From assembly GCA_031308135.1 (NCBI GenBank), contig JAHLJT010009436.1:161360885-161424884 (forward strand): a stretch of 64,000 nucleotides of DNA, in the 5' to 3' direction. The position numbers were made by a program, and so were the translations under genes. This document shows positions 46,850-58,559 of the stretch, one piece after another. How positions within the stretch are numbered: position 1 is the first letter of the stretch; every line of letters begins with the position of its first letter. This stretch comes from Acheta domesticus (lineage: Eukaryota; Arthropoda; Insecta; Orthoptera; Gryllidae). Under the pieces are notes generated by a model that ran no database searches, was not told the DNA's origin, and saw only the letters and a program-made list of their open reading frames with translations.

Positions 46850-47885
46850 TCGGATGTGAAGCAGGGAAAGGGACGGCGTGTGTGCGGGGGCGCGAACGGG
46901 GGCGGCGACGTGGCGCGTCAGCCGCCGCAAAAGAGGTCGACGTGGCACTGGGTTGCAAGAGAAAGAAGCGAGTGCTCGCAACCACCTTTTCTCTTTTTTC
47001 TCCTATTCGCTTGCCTTTTTGTCTTCTTCTTTTCTTTTTTGCCTTCCCCTTGCGGCACTCCCACCCGCGCGCGCGCAATCTCGCTTGGTATTCCGCCAAA
47101 AGCTAATGTTTTAATGGAAATGCAGTTGATTGCTGCGGAAGGGATTGTGCGCGACGGCGCGACTGAATATAGAGAGGAACTTGTCGCGGCGGGGGGAGGG
47201 TGGGTGGAGGCGGGTGTGGATGCAGAAGCAAGGGGTTGCTGGAGGGTGGGTGCCAAGACGAGGTCAAGGGGGAGGGATGTAGGGGGCAGGCCGTGGGTGG
47301 AGTAATACGACGACGGGGCCAGAGCGGAGCGAATGAACAGCGAAGGAGGTGCGCAGCGGGGTGGATGGCGCTGGGCTGCAAGACGAGCGTCAGTTGCGGG
47401 TGTTGAGGGTACGAGGCATGAAGTGACAAGAGGTGTGGGGAGGGGCAGATGCACGGGGGGATGAGGACGCTGAGCGGGTACGAGGGCGGGGTCGTAGCTG
47501 AGGGTGACGGTAGGTGACGGTGACGGTAGGCGAGGGCGGTCGTAGCTGGTAGGTGACGAAGGCGGTGGGGAACGGGTAGAAGTGGTTGCGGAGGAGGCGA
47601 TGCGCCTGCCAGGCGTGAGTGGGGGACATACGTGGGCAGAGCGGGGCGAGGGCGGGGAGGAGGATGCAAAGCGCCGTGGCGGGGACGTGCCGTGGCAGGG
47701 TGCTGCGGCACTCCACTTCGCACTCGCACCGTCGTCGTCTGCCTGGCAGGATGATGTATGCAGCGGCGTTGTTTGCGACCATGGAAGACTGCGGGGGTGG
47801 GAACGTGGCCTAGAAGACTTCACACGGAGTAGAATGCGGCGCTTTTTTCCTCTGTTCACAGAGCGAACTTCCTCACGGAGTTATT
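46850..47885. other. Long GC-rich, G-skewed island
   Basis: About 1 kb of GC-rich sequence, purine-skewed on the plus strand from 47150. A short GTGACGGTAG tandem lies at 47498-47530. A 313-codon minus-strand frame (47859-46918) is the second longest in the window, but it is Ser/Pro/Arg low-complexity, overlaps open frames in other phases, and has no domain. Confidence 0.45.
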
Positions 47886-47889
47886 CCGC

Positions 47890-49000
47890 CCACAGGGAAT
47901 GCCTCTAGTAACGACAGTTTCGGGACTCGTCCACTGAGAGGATCTGAGACTATTCATGTACCATCTTACAACTACAAACACGAAACAAACTTCACCAACG
48001 GAGTGCGAATGACGTTCTTCTGTTTTATTGAAGAGGACAGTGGGAGTTCGATGTTTTCAATGACGTGGATGAAGAAGGCGTTGCTTGACAACTCTTCGGT
48101 GCCATTCTTCAAATTTTTGATTTTCGCTTTAAGAGAGTTCTTGACCTCTCTCTTTGACAACTCACAAAAAGGCAACCAGGCCAAAAAAAAGGGGGGGAAC
48201 AAGAATGCTGTAGTTTTCTTTCTTGACTTGTGAATCACTTTTAAACTATCGTCAGTAACAGGGAGAGATGGCGAGGCGAATGTGAGGGGAAAGCTCTGAG
48301 GATGCGCTCGTACTTTCTTAAATTGTTAATGTTCTAGGAATGATTTTGCGTGTAAATCGTCCTTTTTGATGGCCGACATCAGCTGGCATGTGTATCTGAC
48401 GATACTGCATGACAGTGTTAACGTGTTGGTGGCCTCTGGCCTATTTGATTCTGAATCAAATAATATTGTAATTTAGGCGTAGAATGGTAAGATAGGCGAA
48501 AATGGAGTCTATGAAAATTACAAGCAAAGTTTTTTTTTAATTCACAGTATGCATTTAATAAAAGCCTATATTTATGATAATTACTTTCCATGAATTGCAC
48601 TAAATGAATTCCATTTAATGTGGCAATTAAAATCGAACTTAAAGCTAAATGTTAATTATCAAACAATTGGAATCTCTGGAAATGCCGCTTCTCCTCTCAC
48701 TTCCCATCTGGCTTTTTACCTTAGGTTGCCCTGATATAACGAGTAATTTATGCTAGAGACTGAAAAGGGTGACGGAAACATCGATGGCTGCTCTGATTAC
48801 CACAATATTCTCACTTCTATTTGTCAAAGGTTTAACTTAACGCTCGGTGAGTTGTGCTGCTGATGTTCTTTATAGAATAGGCAAAAGCCTTGCCGAATTT
48901 TGTGCTTGTGTTTTTGTGTTTCGAACATGTAACTCGGATGATACCAAACAACTCCCTTAGAAATGTAAGGAGTTGTAAGGAGGCGCAAAGAGGCTTAGAA
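47890..49000. other. AT-rich stretch, no recognised gene
   Basis: No conserved coding sequence or element is recognised. Poly-A and poly-T runs only. Confidence 0.45.
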
Positions 49001-49207
49001 AGGCTTAAAACCGTGGGCGGAGGCGTTGCGAGGTACCTCGCCCCTCCCGCCAGCTGTTTTCGCCTCGAGGGAGGGCCATGGGGCGACAGTTGAGGTACAG
49101 CGCATCAATCGTTTGGACAATGCTTCTTGGAGTTTAGTGGAAGGACAGGAGAAATGTACCTTTTCAATTGTGTCCGTGAAGGGCATTCAGTATGTTACTT
49201 ACTCGTA

Positions 49208-49265
49208 CTTATTGGAATAACGTCTTGCACGAGTTTTAAACTTATTGGAATAACGTCGTGCACGA
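49208..49265 (+). repeat. Two-copy 33-bp direct repeat
   Basis: CTTATTGGAATAACGTC, then TTGCACGA or GTGCACGA, is repeated with a 33-base period at 49208 and 49241. Recent small tandem duplication. Confidence 0.85.
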
Positions 49266-49559
49266 TCCAATAGTGAAGGAATCAAGAAAATTCTCCTTCC
49301 CTGCTTTACAGACGATGCAACTATCCGGAAATTAGTTCATTTCGCGATAAGAGAGGAGACGCATTCTGTTTAATTTGGGAGCAATTAATATTCGTGAAAC
49401 ATTGAACGGTAAAATGTATCGGTAAAATCGAAGATGCTGCACAGACCATATGTTGTTTTCCATTTATATTGCCAATATATTCCAATATATATTGCCAATA
49501 TGATCTTTGCTTTGTTTTTCTCTTGGTACTTCCTGGATCCGCACGTGCTCGCTCAGCTG

Positions 49560-49925
49560 TTCTGTGCTTCTCGATGACGGACGGCAGCGGATATGCGTTC
49601 CAGCGCTTGCGCCATTGGGGGAGTTTCAAAAAACGGTTCCGCTGTTTCCCCGTTCTCTTCCTCCCCGCGCTGGCCAAATCGAACAGTACCCCATTGTTGT
49701 TGGGGGCGGGGCGGGGCGGGGCGGGGCGAGCGGGGTTGTGAAACGATGGCTGTTATGCGAGCGCGGACTCGTAGCGTTGCGCAGCGTTGCCGCTTCTGCC
49801 GCGCGCTTCCTCAGGTTCCTCTGCGGGTTCTTCTGGCAGGGTCTGCGGTCGCCGCCGCCGCCGCCGCCACGCCCCGTGCCTCGCTGTGCTCGCTCCTCTC
49901 GCACTCGGCGGGCGAAAGGCCGTGT
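49560..49925. other. CpG-dense island with (GGGGC)n and (CCG)n
   Basis: Five GGGGC pentamers at 49704-49728 are a strong G-quadruplex candidate, and a (GCC)n run lies at 49850-49869. Frames on both strands are open over the same bases. No gene is recognised. Confidence 0.6.
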
Positions 49926-51000
49926 TAAGGCACTCATTCATACAAATTCTCATTTCGTACTCTTAATGGCCAACGTATTAGGTAATAATGGAACGAGAAA
50001 TACGGTAAAGAAAATTAATCAAAAATTGACGGACGACACGTACGTCTAATAGCAAACATGATTCGTGAGCTCGTTCATTGGTTTGTTGAAGCCAATGCAG
50101 CCTGTTTCTTTTAATACAGATATCTCGATTTTCAGTTTGGCTGCGTTTTTTTTCTATTTTCCAATTTTCTAATTTAACAATCAACGTACAACTCCACTTA
50201 TCCCCATAAGGGAGGTTGTATGTTCTATTCCTAGGAATAAATCAGTGATTTACAAAGAATCAGTTACATTCAGTATCGTGAGATTTTATTTTTCTTTTCT
50301 TTTATAAAAAGGATTTGTTGCTAAGTCATGCTAGTTTTTATTTTGTTTTCATACAAATCTTTTACAAATAAAATGCCAGTTTTTAACAGACGTAAATTAC
50401 TACTCTCGCGTCGCATTCAGATACTCTAATATACTTCGAACATGAGCAGTCAGACAACAATGTATCATAAATAGTATTTTTTATCTTATTCCATGATTTT
50501 TTTTGTTTTAGCCCAGCTTACTTGCTTTTGAACTTAACATGTTTATTCCTAAACCTATAAATCCTTGCAAGTCACCTTCATTAAATTCAGAAAATAGAAA
50601 AAAGTATTAGACATATTAGACATAGTAGTAAGACATAGTAGTGTTGTGTAGATACGAAAATGTATTGTATTTTAAGAATGAGCACCAGTATGTATTTTAA
50701 TACACCTTTACACCAATATCGATCTTTTGTTTGGAGTTTTAGCAAGATGTCGAAACGAATGATAGTTACTAATTGCCAGATCTGAGTGGTGATGTGGACG
50801 TGAAACTCAGTTGTAGTTAGATTATTTATTGAGCAGTGTGAAAACCTAGCGTTTAGTGCTCATTTGATTTTTCCTTTTCTCATTCTAGAGCTCTTAAAAA
50901 AACGTTTCCCTTAATACTGGTATAAGGCATGTTTTGTACAATGTACTAGTGTGCAATACATCTGTTAAAATGCAGTACATAGCAATGCTGTAAAATTTTG
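49926..51000. other. AT-rich stretch, no recognised gene
   Basis: Short tandem TTAGACATA/GACATAGTAGT phrases at 50606-50642. Nothing else is recognised. Confidence 0.45.
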
Positions 51001-51119
51001 GATTGGTAGCTGCGGACAGGGGCCAGCTGGTCGGTGGAGCGCGTTCCCGAGCGCTGCCTGGTCGTCGCCGCCTGGCCAGGCGGTCGCGTCGCCCCGCGTC
51101 GTGCCGGTGCGGCGGCGGC
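51001..51119 (+). repeat. Duplicated GC-rich unit, copy 1
   Basis: About 119 bases starting GATTGGTAGCTGCGG and including CCGCCTGGCCAGGCGGTCGC and CGTGCCGGTGCGGCGGCGG. It matches 51380-51489 at most positions, with two short insertions relative to that copy. The bases just before both copies are also weakly alike, which suggests an older tandem duplication of about 379 bp. Confidence 0.85.
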
Positions 51120-51379
51120 TATTTCCATTTCTACGTTGATTCTGCTACCATCTCAGAGTAGATCGCAATCATCAAATGAAGTTACATCTTATTTTATTTA
51201 ACAGAAAATACCGTTCGATACAGCTGATGACTGACTTACAGGAAAAACAATGTAAAGTCGCTCATCAACAAAACAGTTACTTGTGCGAACTTATTGATAT
51301 TCATTACTCTTATAACTATGTTGCTCTATTGAGAATTTAAATTAATATGAACATTGCACCTTAATCCTCAATATTTTTC

Positions 51380-51660
51380 GATTGGTAACTGCGGGTAGGG
51401 GCCAGCTGTTCGGTGGAGCGCAGTCCCGAGCGCGTCGCCGCCTGGCCAGGCGTCGCGTCGCCCCGCGTCGTGCCGGTGCGGCGGCGGCGGCGGGCGGCGC
51501 AAAAATTGCCAGCGCAAGAAGAAGAGGAGGCGGCGCGGAGCGGCGGCGGATCTAATTGCGCTGGGCGTTGCGTAAGCGGACGGGACCCGCGGCCGCCGGT
51601 GCCGGCTGCCGTCTCCGCCGCTCTGCCCCACGGGCCCTCTGCCGCATTCACCGTATGGAA
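51380..51660 (+). repeat. Duplicated GC-rich unit, copy 2, within a GC island
   Basis: 51380-51489 repeats 51001-51119. The sequence to 51660 continues as a CpG-dense island not present after copy 1. Open frames on both strands are Pro/Ala/Arg-rich and not recognisable. Confidence 0.8.
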
Positions 51661-52294
51661 ATCGCCCCGAGCTTGCCATTTTGACAATCTCACGTTGAAA
51701 GGTCTCGATTTGAAATTGTGCGGAGGATCGAGGTACTGGTCAGATCCAGAATATATTTATAAAGGGCGTACAATATTTTGACGAATGGTGAGTTAAATGT
51801 GGATGACGTGATGGCTTGCCTTTCCTTCTACAGGTAAAGGTGAAAACATACGAGCACGCTTTGCCTCTATCTAGAACCTTCGCGCTGAGGTGTTGCTCTC
51901 TGAGTACAGTCATTCATTAAAAAATTCTGACATCACATTTTCAGAGGCGTTGCAAGTCGTTTTCTTTATTTAAGATGTATAGAACTGATTGCTTGTGAAT
52001 GAAGTTTTTTTTTTTTTTTTCATTTGCGAAGTTATGCGGGTGTGACCATTATATTAAAGAAAAGTCTTTCCTTAGAACCTGCGTGTGCAATATTCGAAGT
52101 TTGCAGAGGGCCTGGGACCAGAAGCATAGTAAATAAATATCGATTATGTCCCTAAATGGAAGTTAATGAAAAATTTCATGGAAGGTGACGTAGTAGAGGA
52201 AAGTTTTTAATTTTTCGTTGATCATTCATGCAGGAAATATGACGATGTATAACGAACGGTTGGTGCAAATATTTGTAACGCAGGAACAGTGTAG
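51661..52294. other. AT-rich stretch, no recognised gene
   Basis: A T14 run at about 52006-52020 is the only notable simple sequence. Confidence 0.45.
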
Positions 52295-53445
52295 GGAATA
52301 GGCCTGTGGGATGCGGGAGAACTGGTGCCGTTGCGGTAGTCCGCCCTCCTCTAGCCGTCGTTAAGAGTGCGCGTGTGCGGCGCGGTGCGGGGCGCACTCG
52401 GGCCCGAGAGGGTGCGGAGGACCGTCGAGCGAATTTATTAGCCGGCTCTCGAGGCAGGTGCACGCGCGGGGCGGGGGGGGGCGCATCGCCGAGATGAAAA
52501 GAAAACACTCGCGCGCAAGTGGCGGGCGCGGCCGCAGTCGCGCGGCCCCTCCCCCTCGGCGCACGGAGCCCCGCGGGCGCGCGCCTGGCGTTTCTCCGCG
52601 TGTGTCTGGTGCGGCGAAGGGGGCGGGGCGGGGTGGAGTGAGGAGCTCTGCGCCTGGAGATCGAGGCCCTCGCGACTGGGAGTAGGACGAAACAGGTGGG
52701 GGGGGGAAGGGCTAGAAAGAGAACGAAAGAGAATGTGTGGAACAGCGTCTCGTACGCCGCGGCGCGGCGCGAGAGAGCCGGCCCGTTGTCGGTGTGGGGA
52801 TGCACGGAAAGCTCGAATTTGGATGGGGTGGGGGTTGGAGAGCGGAGCCCGGCGGAGGCGGTAGGTAGAACGAAATGAGATGGGATGAGGCGCGCGCGGG
52901 GAGAGAGATATGGGACGAATGCGTGCTATTTGCGGAAGTTGAGGAAAGGGTGATGGAACGAATGTAGATTGCGGGAAAGTAAAACAAGGGAAAGAAGAGA
53001 GATTAGGGTACGAGGATTCGGGAATGAGAAGACAAGTGGAAGTGGGGGGGGGCGAGACGAGGAGAATGGAGAGAGCGGCCCACGTGGTCTTGGGGCAAGG
53101 GCGAGGGAGAAAGAGGAGCGCGGGTGGCAGGTGCCCCTTGAAGGGTAATCTGCCTATCCCTCGCGCGGGAAAGATCGGCGGCGGAGCCTTTGACGGATGC
53201 CGGGCACTCAGCCAGCGCCCTCCAGCCCTTGGTCTCGCCTCCGCTCCCACGCTCCGCCCCCGCACGCGCCCCCGCCCGCGCTGTTGCTCGCTCTTCGCTT
53301 CGTCGCTGGCGACCCCGTCTCCTCGCGCGCGCCGCCTGCCGCGGGCCGCGACCCGCGATGCCCGGCCCCGCCCCATCTCGCCCTGCATGGTGATCTCTCC
53401 GCGGGAGGCCATCGGGCCCGCAACCCACGCTGCATTTTCGCGCGC
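52295..53445. other. Longest GC island of the window
   Basis: About 1.15 kb of GC-rich, CpG-dense sequence with GGGGCGGGGCGGGG at 52620-52634 and G runs at 52468-52480. A 324-codon minus-strand frame (53412-52438) is the longest true one in the window. Its translation is Arg/Pro/Ser-rich, other frames overlap it on both strands, and no domain is seen. It ends at a TATA-like box on its right edge. Confidence 0.5.
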
Positions 53446-53453
53446 TATAAATA
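53446..53453 (+). promoter_or_regulatory. TATA-like box at GC island edge
   Basis: TATAAATA follows a CGCGCGC context at the downstream border of the GC island. A plus-strand start would fall about 25-30 bases later, near 53480. There is no recognised gene downstream, so this is only a candidate core promoter. Confidence 0.25.
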
Positions 53454-54405
53454 ATAAACAGTATCAACTATTGCAGAGATATGTTTGCATTCGGCTGTTT
53501 AAAATGTATGGAATAAAAACAAGGCTATTCGCATGGAAATGGCGTGTCATCAAAACCTTCACTGAAGGGCTTGTTCTACATTTCTGTAATGAATATTTCT
53601 TACAGATAACATTGTTGATCTCGTTATTTACAGGTTAGGTTTGTTTAGGTCGTTTGTTTAGTCATTCTTTGTTTAATGTAAATGCTATCTTTATTTACTT
53701 TAAAGGCAATATGGTGCTGAAATGTTTATCTCAGTTTGCCAGGAAGTACCCTTTATCTTATCTTGAAAAATGTGATGGAATTTTGAGTGCTTGTCAGCTG
53801 TTTTTATCTTTTGCGCGAGAGTGCTGCGTCTTGCCCTGTCAGCTGCTGCTCTTGTCATTTATTTACATATACAATGGGGCATTTCATGTGCATAGGTGGT
53901 CGCCTTAGAAATATAAAAAATCCGTCATGAGCACCTTGAGGGAATTTTAAAATATAATGTTAGTTCAGGATTTTAGATAGACGTGTCATATTCGCTGAGT
54001 CTGAAGTTCGAGTTGAAAAAGCGAGTGTAAAGTTTGAGTAACATAAGTCAGGATTATGGTGTATAGTAAAACATTTCTTTTCTCTCGCCCCACATTTACA
54101 GCCACATGCAGTCCCTGCCCTCTCAAACACCTTCCACGTACACTCCCACAGACACAAAAAACAAGAAGAAACAGAACAAGAATTTTGACTACACCACGAG
54201 ATAGAGGATTTTTTTTCTAAATTTAAATCTAAGATAAAACCTGGTTTTATCCACTTTTTCGTAACCGGACCCCTGCTATAAGAGTTTTTCTGGCGAAAAT
54301 TCGACGTTTTCCGGCGCACGATTACATAACTTTCTCTTCTTACGAAGTATTCGTACGGCGAGAAAGTAAAAATGCATTTTGGGATTTTTGCCTGCACTAT
54401 CGCAG
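53454..54405. other. AT-rich stretch, no recognised gene
   Basis: No conserved coding sequence. A GGTTAGGTTTG patch near 53633 is too short to suggest telomeric TTAGG repeats. Confidence 0.45.
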
Positions 54406-54409
54406 AGCT

Positions 54410-54860
54410 TTCTGTACGGCCGCGCTCGCGTAGGAGAACGGGCGGGGCATTACGCGAATTGTCTTCGGTCGTGTGCGAGGCAGCCCCGGGGCGGCGCGGC
54501 GGAGGCGCGCCATCGCGCGCTCATCTTTTCGCGTCGTTGCCGCGCGATTGGATTCCCGCTGCCGTCGCCGTCGTTCCGATCCATTGCGGAAGTGTGTAGG
54601 AATTGGCGTCGGGAGCCGCTCTATCGATTCCGTGTCCTGCGACTCCTTCCCAATAAATCCCCGCCCCCCCCCGCCGCACCAGCTGCGCCCGGGCCACTCC
54701 CGCGTGCGTCCCCGCCCGCGCCCTCGCCCGCGCCCCCGCCCTCGCCCTCGCCCCCGCCCGTGCCCACGCCCCCGCCCTCGCCCCCGCCTGCGTCCGCGCC
54801 CGCGCCCGGAGACGGCGCGAGCGGCCGCGTCGGGGCGGACACGGCGATGGAGTTGAGTGC
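54410..54860. other. CpG-dense island
   Basis: GC-rich block leading into the imperfect hexamer tract. Overlapping frames are low-complexity. Confidence 0.5.
54700..54812 (+). repeat. Imperfect (CCCGCN)n hexamer tract
   Basis: Repeats of the CGCCCN type, with N as G, C, T or A (CGCCCG, CGCCCC, CGCCCT), over about 110 bases. This is close to the complement of the perfect GGGCGC array at 36197-36342, but degenerate, and could represent an older array of the same type. Confidence 0.75.
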
Positions 54861-56445
54861 GACTTCGATCACTTTAAAAATGCGCTTTTTTTTCTTTTCT
54901 ACTTTTTCTATGGGAAGGGGCAGTATTTTTTTGCTTTGCGACTGGCGGCACACTAAAGATGTCGTTTGAAATGATGCGCTGTGAGACTGACTTAATGCAA
55001 TGCGTTATTTTAAAATAAAATATCTGTTTTCTAAACGAATATTGGCCACAAATGTTCGGAAATGCAGTAAAATATATTTTTAATATAAGTATCAACTTAA
55101 TTTAATTATTATAATTTATTTGCATATTTCGTTTTATCATTTTCTCGCAGCAAATTGACGCATGCACATTTGGTGAATGGCCTTGATGTGCTTAAATAGC
55201 CTCAGTTAAGATGCGGAGTTACAGACATAATTCCTATGAACCTAATTGATTATTGTTGTTTTTTTGGGACGGGGTAACAAGTTAATTGACATCCTTCGGA
55301 GGTGTAATAACTATGCTTAAATGTCGTAGCTTTAAATTGCGAAACATTTCATTAATTACAATAGCTACTGTATTGGGGATGTTTCGAAACGAATGTTAAT
55401 TTTGCTGTTAGAGATAAAGCAGGTACGAGATCCGTTGCTACATATGAAAACCAAAGGATGAAATTGTATGCACATGAATTCTAATAATATTTCCTTTCGT
55501 TATTGCAAAATTGAAATTAAAAAAAAATAATTCAGTTATCCGACATCAATTGCCCTAGGAATATAATAATACAATGAAAATGTAAGTATGAAAGTTTGTG
55601 TTCAAAATTCCTAACTGTGCTAAATGAGGATTTTTGCAAAACTAATTTCACCCACACTGAAAGCGTGAACACTGATGACAAGCGGGTTGCCTACAGCACC
55701 TTGCTTCTAGGATGCGCTAGGGGAGTGATCTGATATTCGGATTTTTAGAAAGAAAATAGTTTAAACTACTTATGAAGGGCTTCACTGTGGATAATCGTAA
55801 GTCGCATCGACTTCATTCTGAGAAATACGATAAAGATTTCTCCCCACATTGTTCGTCATAGTGTCAAGAAACACCTTTGTAATGAGCGTCATTTTTTACA
55901 CCAGCACCATAAATCGATTCACACAGAACGTAGGAATCGATTGGCGAGTATGTTTGTAGTATTCTTATTTTTGTTGAAATTGTGGTACAAACGTAACCAA
56001 GCTGTTCATATTATGACCATGAATAACTTCGAAAACCTATCGAATTGTTATCGGTTATAAAAATTGACATACGAGTTTTTATGAGTGATTTACTTGAGTG
56101 CTTATTCGGAATTTTTTATTTTCTCTTTTTCTACTTCTTTTAAGTCTTTATTGTATTAATTTTAAATATTGATCGTTCCATCGAACTTAGGTTTCGAGTA
56201 TTAGTGAATTATATTTATTTCGTAAATATGATGAAATGAAAAATAAAGAATAAGTATGTAATGGAAACTAATGCCGCATTTGAGAATCTGGAATTGGTGG
56301 TTGTGCAAAGAACCAGAACGTGATAAAAAATATTATATCTTTCTGTGCAATTAAAAAGCGGCGTTAAATGAAGCGATTCGTTCCAGGAAAAGCCGTGCAA
56401 TTAGCGCCGCTGAATATTGTGCATCGTGTCGCAGTTAGGAATTGC
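54861..56445. other. AT-rich stretch, no recognised gene
   Basis: Nothing but short A/T runs was recognised over 1.6 kb. Confidence 0.45.
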
Positions 56446-56449
56446 AGGT

Positions 56450-56980
56450 CGTGTTCCATCCGTCCTCGCAGCTGAGCGCTTGCTCTCCTCGCCAGGAGCA
56501 GGTGGCGCACGGCGGCCCACGGGAGCACAGGGGCTCCCCGGGCGCACGTGCGGCCCCGCCCACACATCCTACCCCGCACCGCCCCGCCCCGCCACGCACT
56601 GCCCCGCCTCCGCTCCCGCTGTCGTCCCTTCTCCATTCCTGCTTGCGCCAGCTGCCTTCTTCACCACCCACGCTTCCCACCATCCCCCGCCCGTCTCATC
56701 CCACGCCCCTCGCCACATTCGACTCCGCCTCGGCCTATCCGCGCGTCCGCGCCACGCCCCTGCGGCGCGGAGACTAATCTGCAGGGCCCGGAGCCGCACA
56801 ATGGCCGCGTCCTTGTCCGCAGCGCTGCGAAGGGTCACGCGAACGGGACTCGCGTCATTGGCCGCCCCGCCTCGCGGCTGCGTTTCCCCATTCACGTTTG
56901 TTCGCTCGCTCTCGCCCACCGCCGCCTCCTCTGCCCCCAAATGCTCGCGTGGCTTCCTTGCAGGGATCCACGAAGGAATA
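56450..56980. other. CpG-dense, C-skewed island
   Basis: CCCCGCCCCGCC near 56582 and repeated CCCCGCC phrases give the complement of the GGGGC motif. A 201-codon plus-strand frame (56417-57022) overlaps four others and shows no domain. Confidence 0.45.
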
Positions 56981-57639
56981 GTTTTACCAAGAATAGTTAT
57001 TTCTGCACCAAGGGTGTTGTAAGGGCTCTAATGATCGAGCGGTGACCCAGCGGCCTGGCTCCCGAGAGCTTTTTGTCGCCCGACATCATTAAAGTCACTT
57101 AACGCCCGTGGTACAGACATGATTTTATTTTCTACTTAATTTTAATTAGTCATATTTACTTATTACTGATTATCTAGTTGTTAACTTGTCTCGGTTTGTC
57201 ATTTCATATTTCCCTCCCAAAATTCTCTGTCATAATTCCCTCGTAAGAAAACATGTAGCAACATTCAACTATTATTGTATTTCCCTTACCACCACGAACC
57301 TCTCGATCCAGGTCAGTTGTGCAGTGAATATCGAGCTCCGTATCGAAGACAAAAACAAGCCATAACATATCAGTGAAAATTAAAATATATTTTATACGTC
57401 AAACGTGCACATAGAACATATAGTAAAATAAAAATAATAATCTCGTTTTCTATTGAAAAATTAATGCAAATGAAGATAAAGAAGACAATAGAAAAAGCTT
57501 TGAAAACACTCTCTGTATAATTCGATATGATTTAACATTCGAATGAAAGAAGAGAAGTTGTGCATTTGTCGCAGGTTTATAGGAAGTGTGATCCCGAAGT
57601 GTTTTGTGTTGTGTTGTCCGCATCTTCGTGTCTTTTGGG

Positions 57640-57920
57640 CCCCGTGTGCGTGACGTGGCCCAGCCTCCGACCGAGGCGGGCTTCGCTCGCCCCGCCCCCC
57701 GGCCACCGCTCCCACCGCCGCCGCCCGCCGCCGCCCGCCGCCGCCCGCCGCCGCCCGCCGCCGCCCGCCGCCGCCCGCCGCCGCCCGCCGCCGCCGCCCG
57801 CCGCCGCCCGCCGCCGCCCGCCGCCGCCCGCCGCCGCCCGCCGCCGCCCGCCGCTGCCCGCCGCCTGCCGCCGCCCGCCGCCCACCGCCCGCCGCGCGGC
57901 CGCGTCCTGCGGGTGCGGGT
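57640..57920. other. GC island holding the 10-bp array
   Basis: CpG-dense flanks around the CCGCCGCCCG array. The AT-rich sequence to the left (57120-57600) has no recognised feature. Confidence 0.55.
57715..57892 (+). repeat. 10-bp GC minisatellite, about 17 units
   Basis: Tandem unit CCGCCGCCCG, nearly perfect. One unit near 57788 is three bases longer, and the last few are degenerate. Because 10 is not a multiple of 3, frames rotate and give Pro/Ala/Arg or Gly/Ala/Arg repeats on either strand. That explains the 120-216-codon open frames here. Confidence 0.95.
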
Positions 57921-58242
57921 GAGTGGTGGCTCTGCGACTGATGTGCGAGGATTGTTTGCGAACCTTGCTGCGCTTGCACGTGGAAGAGGGGAAGGGGACA
58001 CGAGGTGAAGAGGCACGTGCGAGAGGTTTTCATTTGTGGCGAACGAGCATTTGGCTTTCTTCTTGTACCCACGTTGCGAATTCGTGGAGTGCGTTGGCAA
58101 CGGTCGTGTCTAAGTATACTACTCTTTTATATGATTTGCGCTTGTTTTAAACAAATATTGACAATCAACTATTCTTTATTCGGGCTTATTGTATTATATG
58201 AATCCAATTTTGAAATCAATTCAATTCAACTCAATTATGCTG

Positions 58243-58555
58243 TATTTTCCGTGGCGAGGTTGAGCCAAGATGCCTGCTCTTCCGGCTGACCACTGAAATT
58301 CCGCTATGCTCCTTTCACCGTCTGGCAGAGAAACAAGGGCGGCGAAACAGACGATTTGAATTTTGCTCAGAAGTTTCATTTAGGCTTGAGGATCTTTCCC
58401 ATGCAGTAAATCAACTAACATGGGACAGTCGGGTTTACTTCCTGCGAACGTACTTCTTACGAACCTTTTTGTCGTCTTTAAAAATCCACGGCTTCGATCG
58501 GGTTTGAAACCGCGAACTTGGGTACAACAGTCCGATACACCACAGTTCAATCAGG
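58243..58555 (-). mobile_element. SINE family B, minus-strand copy
   Basis: On the minus strand it matches 35558-35908. It has CGGACTGTTGTACCCAAGTT at the anticodon region, a B box GTTTCAAACCC, CGATCGAAGCC closing the tRNA-like head, TGTCCCATGTTAG, AAAGATCCTCAA and the end CGCCACGGAAAATA. Part of the A-box region is deleted. No flanking duplication could be settled. Confidence 0.85.
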
Positions 58556-58559
58556 GAAA

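Noticed and set aside
46918..47859. 313-codon minus-strand open frame
   Set aside because: Same reasons: G-skewed island, Ser/Pro-rich translation, overlapping frames, no family resemblance.
52438..53412. 324-codon minus-strand open frame
   Set aside because: Lies in a GC island with open frames in other phases and on the other strand. The translation is Arg/Pro/Ser-rich low complexity without a recognisable domain.
53630..53660. TTAGG-like telomeric motif
   Set aside because: Only one or two units, not an array.
57450..58100. 216-codon minus-strand frame across the 10-bp array
   Set aside because: Open only because of the repeat. The flanking residues resemble no protein.
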